Positions 4,650 through 5,616 of a stretch of 5,616 nt of DNA are shown here, one piece after another (position 1 is the stretch's first letter; every line of letters starts with the position of its first letter). The position numbers and the translations under genes are program-made. The notes under the pieces were generated by a model that ran no database searches, was not told the DNA's origin, and was given only the letters and a program-made list of their open reading frames with translations. The stretch lies in NCBI GenBank assembly GCA_051000715.1, contig JBPCOB010000075.1, positions 1-5,616 of the forward strand, in the 5' to 3' direction. This DNA comes from JBPCOB01 sp051000715 (GTDB lineage: Bacteria > Actinomycetota > Actinomycetes > JALYNC01).

Positions 4650-5616
4650 CCACCGACCTGTCCCTGGGCGACTTCACCCTGCCCACGCCGGCCACATCGA
4701 ACGGGCACGGCCCGGCGGCGGTGCCGGGTCTTCCGGCCGCGGCGGCGGGTGACGGGGACTGGGCGTTGGTGCGGGAGCTGTCGGGGCGGGTGGGGGACCG
4801 GCTGACCGAGGCGTTGAAGGCCCGTGGCCAGCGCGGCCAGCGCTTGGACGAGGCCGCGAAGCGGCAGCTGGGTCGGGCGCTGATCGAGGATGAGCTGCGG
4901 TCGCTGATCCGGGCCCGGGCCGAGCTGGGGGAGCCGACCCCGCACCCGGAGGACGAGGAGTGGCTGCGCCGGGCGGTGTTCGCCGTCCAGTTCTCGGTGG
5001 GCCGGTTGGCCGCGTTGTTGGAGCAGGACGACGTGGAGAACATCATCGTCGCCGGGTGTGACCGGGTGCAGCTGAAGCTGGCCGACGGGCGGCTGGTCGA
5101 CGGTCCGCCGGTGGCCGACTCCGACGAGGAGCTGCTGGAGCTGATCAACCGGATCGGCACCCGGCTGGGGTCTGCAGAGCGGTCGCTGTCCGCGGCGCAC
5201 CCGCACTTCCGCATGTCGCTGCCGGACGGTTCGCGGCTGTCGGCGTTGGCCTATGTCTGCCCCCGCCCGCAGCTGGCCATCCGCCGGCACCGCATCGCGG
5301 ACAAGGGCCTGGAGGACCTGGTCGGCATGGGGATGATCTCCCGGTCGCTGCGCGCGTTCCTGGGCGCGCTGGTCCGCGGCCGTAAGTCAGTGCTGATCGT
5401 CGGCCCGCAGGACGCCGGTAAGACCAGCCTGATGCGGTCGATGCTGCACGAGTGCCCCCCGTCGGAGCGGGTGGCCACCATCGAATCCGAATACGAGCTG
5501 CACCTACACCGCGACCCCGTCCGGCATCCGTGGGTGCTGCCGCTGGAGGCCCGTCCCGGGTCGGTAGAGCGTTCCGGTGCCGGCGAGGTCACCCTGTCCG
5601 ACCTGGTTCGCATGTC
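4646..5616 (+). CDS. CpaF/TadA-family secretion ATPase, 3' end outside window
   Basis: The frame stays open from GTG 4646 to the right edge (323 complete codons seen). GGAG (4635-4638) stands seven bases upstream and GTGA overlaps the previous stop. Type II/IV secretion ATPases of this group form hexamers at the inner face of the membrane and power pilus assembly or secretion. Visible in order: a low-complexity N-terminus (1-35); a helical region; ENIIVAG (131-137), like the EImVNG of CpaF; RMSLPDGSRLSAL (189-201) and IRRHR (212-216), the usual substrate/nucleotide-contact segment; Walker A GPQDAGKTS (253-261, K259, T260); TIESEYEL (278-285), where most CpaF have TIEDxxEL; and RPGSVE...GEVTLSDLVR (303-322), the start of the arginine-rich C-terminal motif. 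The Walker B and His box lie beyond the edge. The P-loop GPQDAGKT departs from the common GGTGSGKT but keeps the essential G, K and T. TadB/TadC-like membrane genes would be expected next. Confidence 0.9.
   Translation, partial: MTTDLSLGDFTLPTPATSNGHGPAAVPGLPAAAAGDGDWALVRELSGRVGDRLTEALKARGQRGQRLDEAAKRQLGRALIEDELRSLIRARAELGEPTPHPEDEEWLRRAVFAVQFSVGRLAALLEQDDVENIIVAGCDRVQLKLADGRLVDGPPVADSDEELLELINRIGTRLGSAERSLSAAHPHFRMSLPDGSRLSALAYVCPRPQLAIRRHRIADKGLEDLVGMGMISRSLRAFLGALVRGRKSVLIVGPQDAGKTSLMRSMLHECPPSERVATIESEYELHLHRDPVRHPWVLPLEARPGSVERSGAGEVTLSDLVRM

Noticed and set aside
3866..5290. 474-codon open frame on the reverse strand
   Set aside because: It lies antisense to the CpaE- and CpaF-like genes, whose motifs are clear. 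It is rich in Arg/Pro/Gln without any domain pattern, as expected of a high-GC shadow frame.
1..5616. tRNA, rRNA, CRISPR array, insertion sequence or origin
   Set aside because: No tRNA-like clover, repeat-spacer series, transposase or terminal inverted repeats, and no DnaA-box or iteron cluster was seen on reading either strand.

Overview
The window comes from a high-GC Gram-positive bacterium, most likely an actinomycete. Support for this: strong G/C bias at third codon positions, several GTG starts, a lipobox lipoprotein, and a Tad/Flp-like secretion gene order typical of Actinobacteria. The genus cannot be fixed from the sequence alone. Both edges cut genes: a prepilin peptidase tail enters on the left, and a CpaF/TadA-type ATPase runs off the right.

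Layout. 1-271 is the C-terminal part of an A24 prepilin peptidase. 271-876 is a poorly conserved-looking interval. It holds a small coupled ORF (271-519) that may be frameshifted at a C6 run, and a reverse-strand small protein with a clear ribbon-helix-helix (RHH) signature (468-743) that may also be frameshifted or shortened. 877-1326 is a small double helix-turn-helix (XRE-like) regulator transcribed away from the RHH gene. 1327-1573 is a regulatory gap with a hairpin, a plausible promoter and a short palindrome. From 1574 to the right edge lies a tight five-gene operon: a lipoprotein (1574-2161), a secreted cysteine-containing protein with a 13-glycine linker and a PKD-like motif (2155-3000), a single-pass SAF-domain CpaB-like protein (3004-3723), a MinD/ParA-like CpaE/TadZ-type protein whose P-loop lysine is missing (3729-4649), and the CpaF/TadA-like ATPase (4646-5616, partial). 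Gene junctions range from a 7-nt overlap to a 5-nt gap, so translation is probably coupled.

How the genes fit together. CpaF would power assembly or secretion at the membrane, CpaE/TadZ would position or support it, and the SAF protein would sit at the membrane with its SAF domain outside. The prepilin peptidase would process the pilin-like substrate, which is not in view. The lipoprotein and the PKD-like protein are exported partners at the head of the operon and may be surface or assembly accessories; their roles are inferred only from position and export signals. The XRE and RHH proteins lie between the peptidase and the operon and are candidate local regulators.

The machinery is recognisable as a Tad-like system. 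The less ordinary parts are the two exported leader genes, the degenerate P-loop in the CpaE-like protein, the variant ATPase motifs, and the apparently decaying regulatory island.
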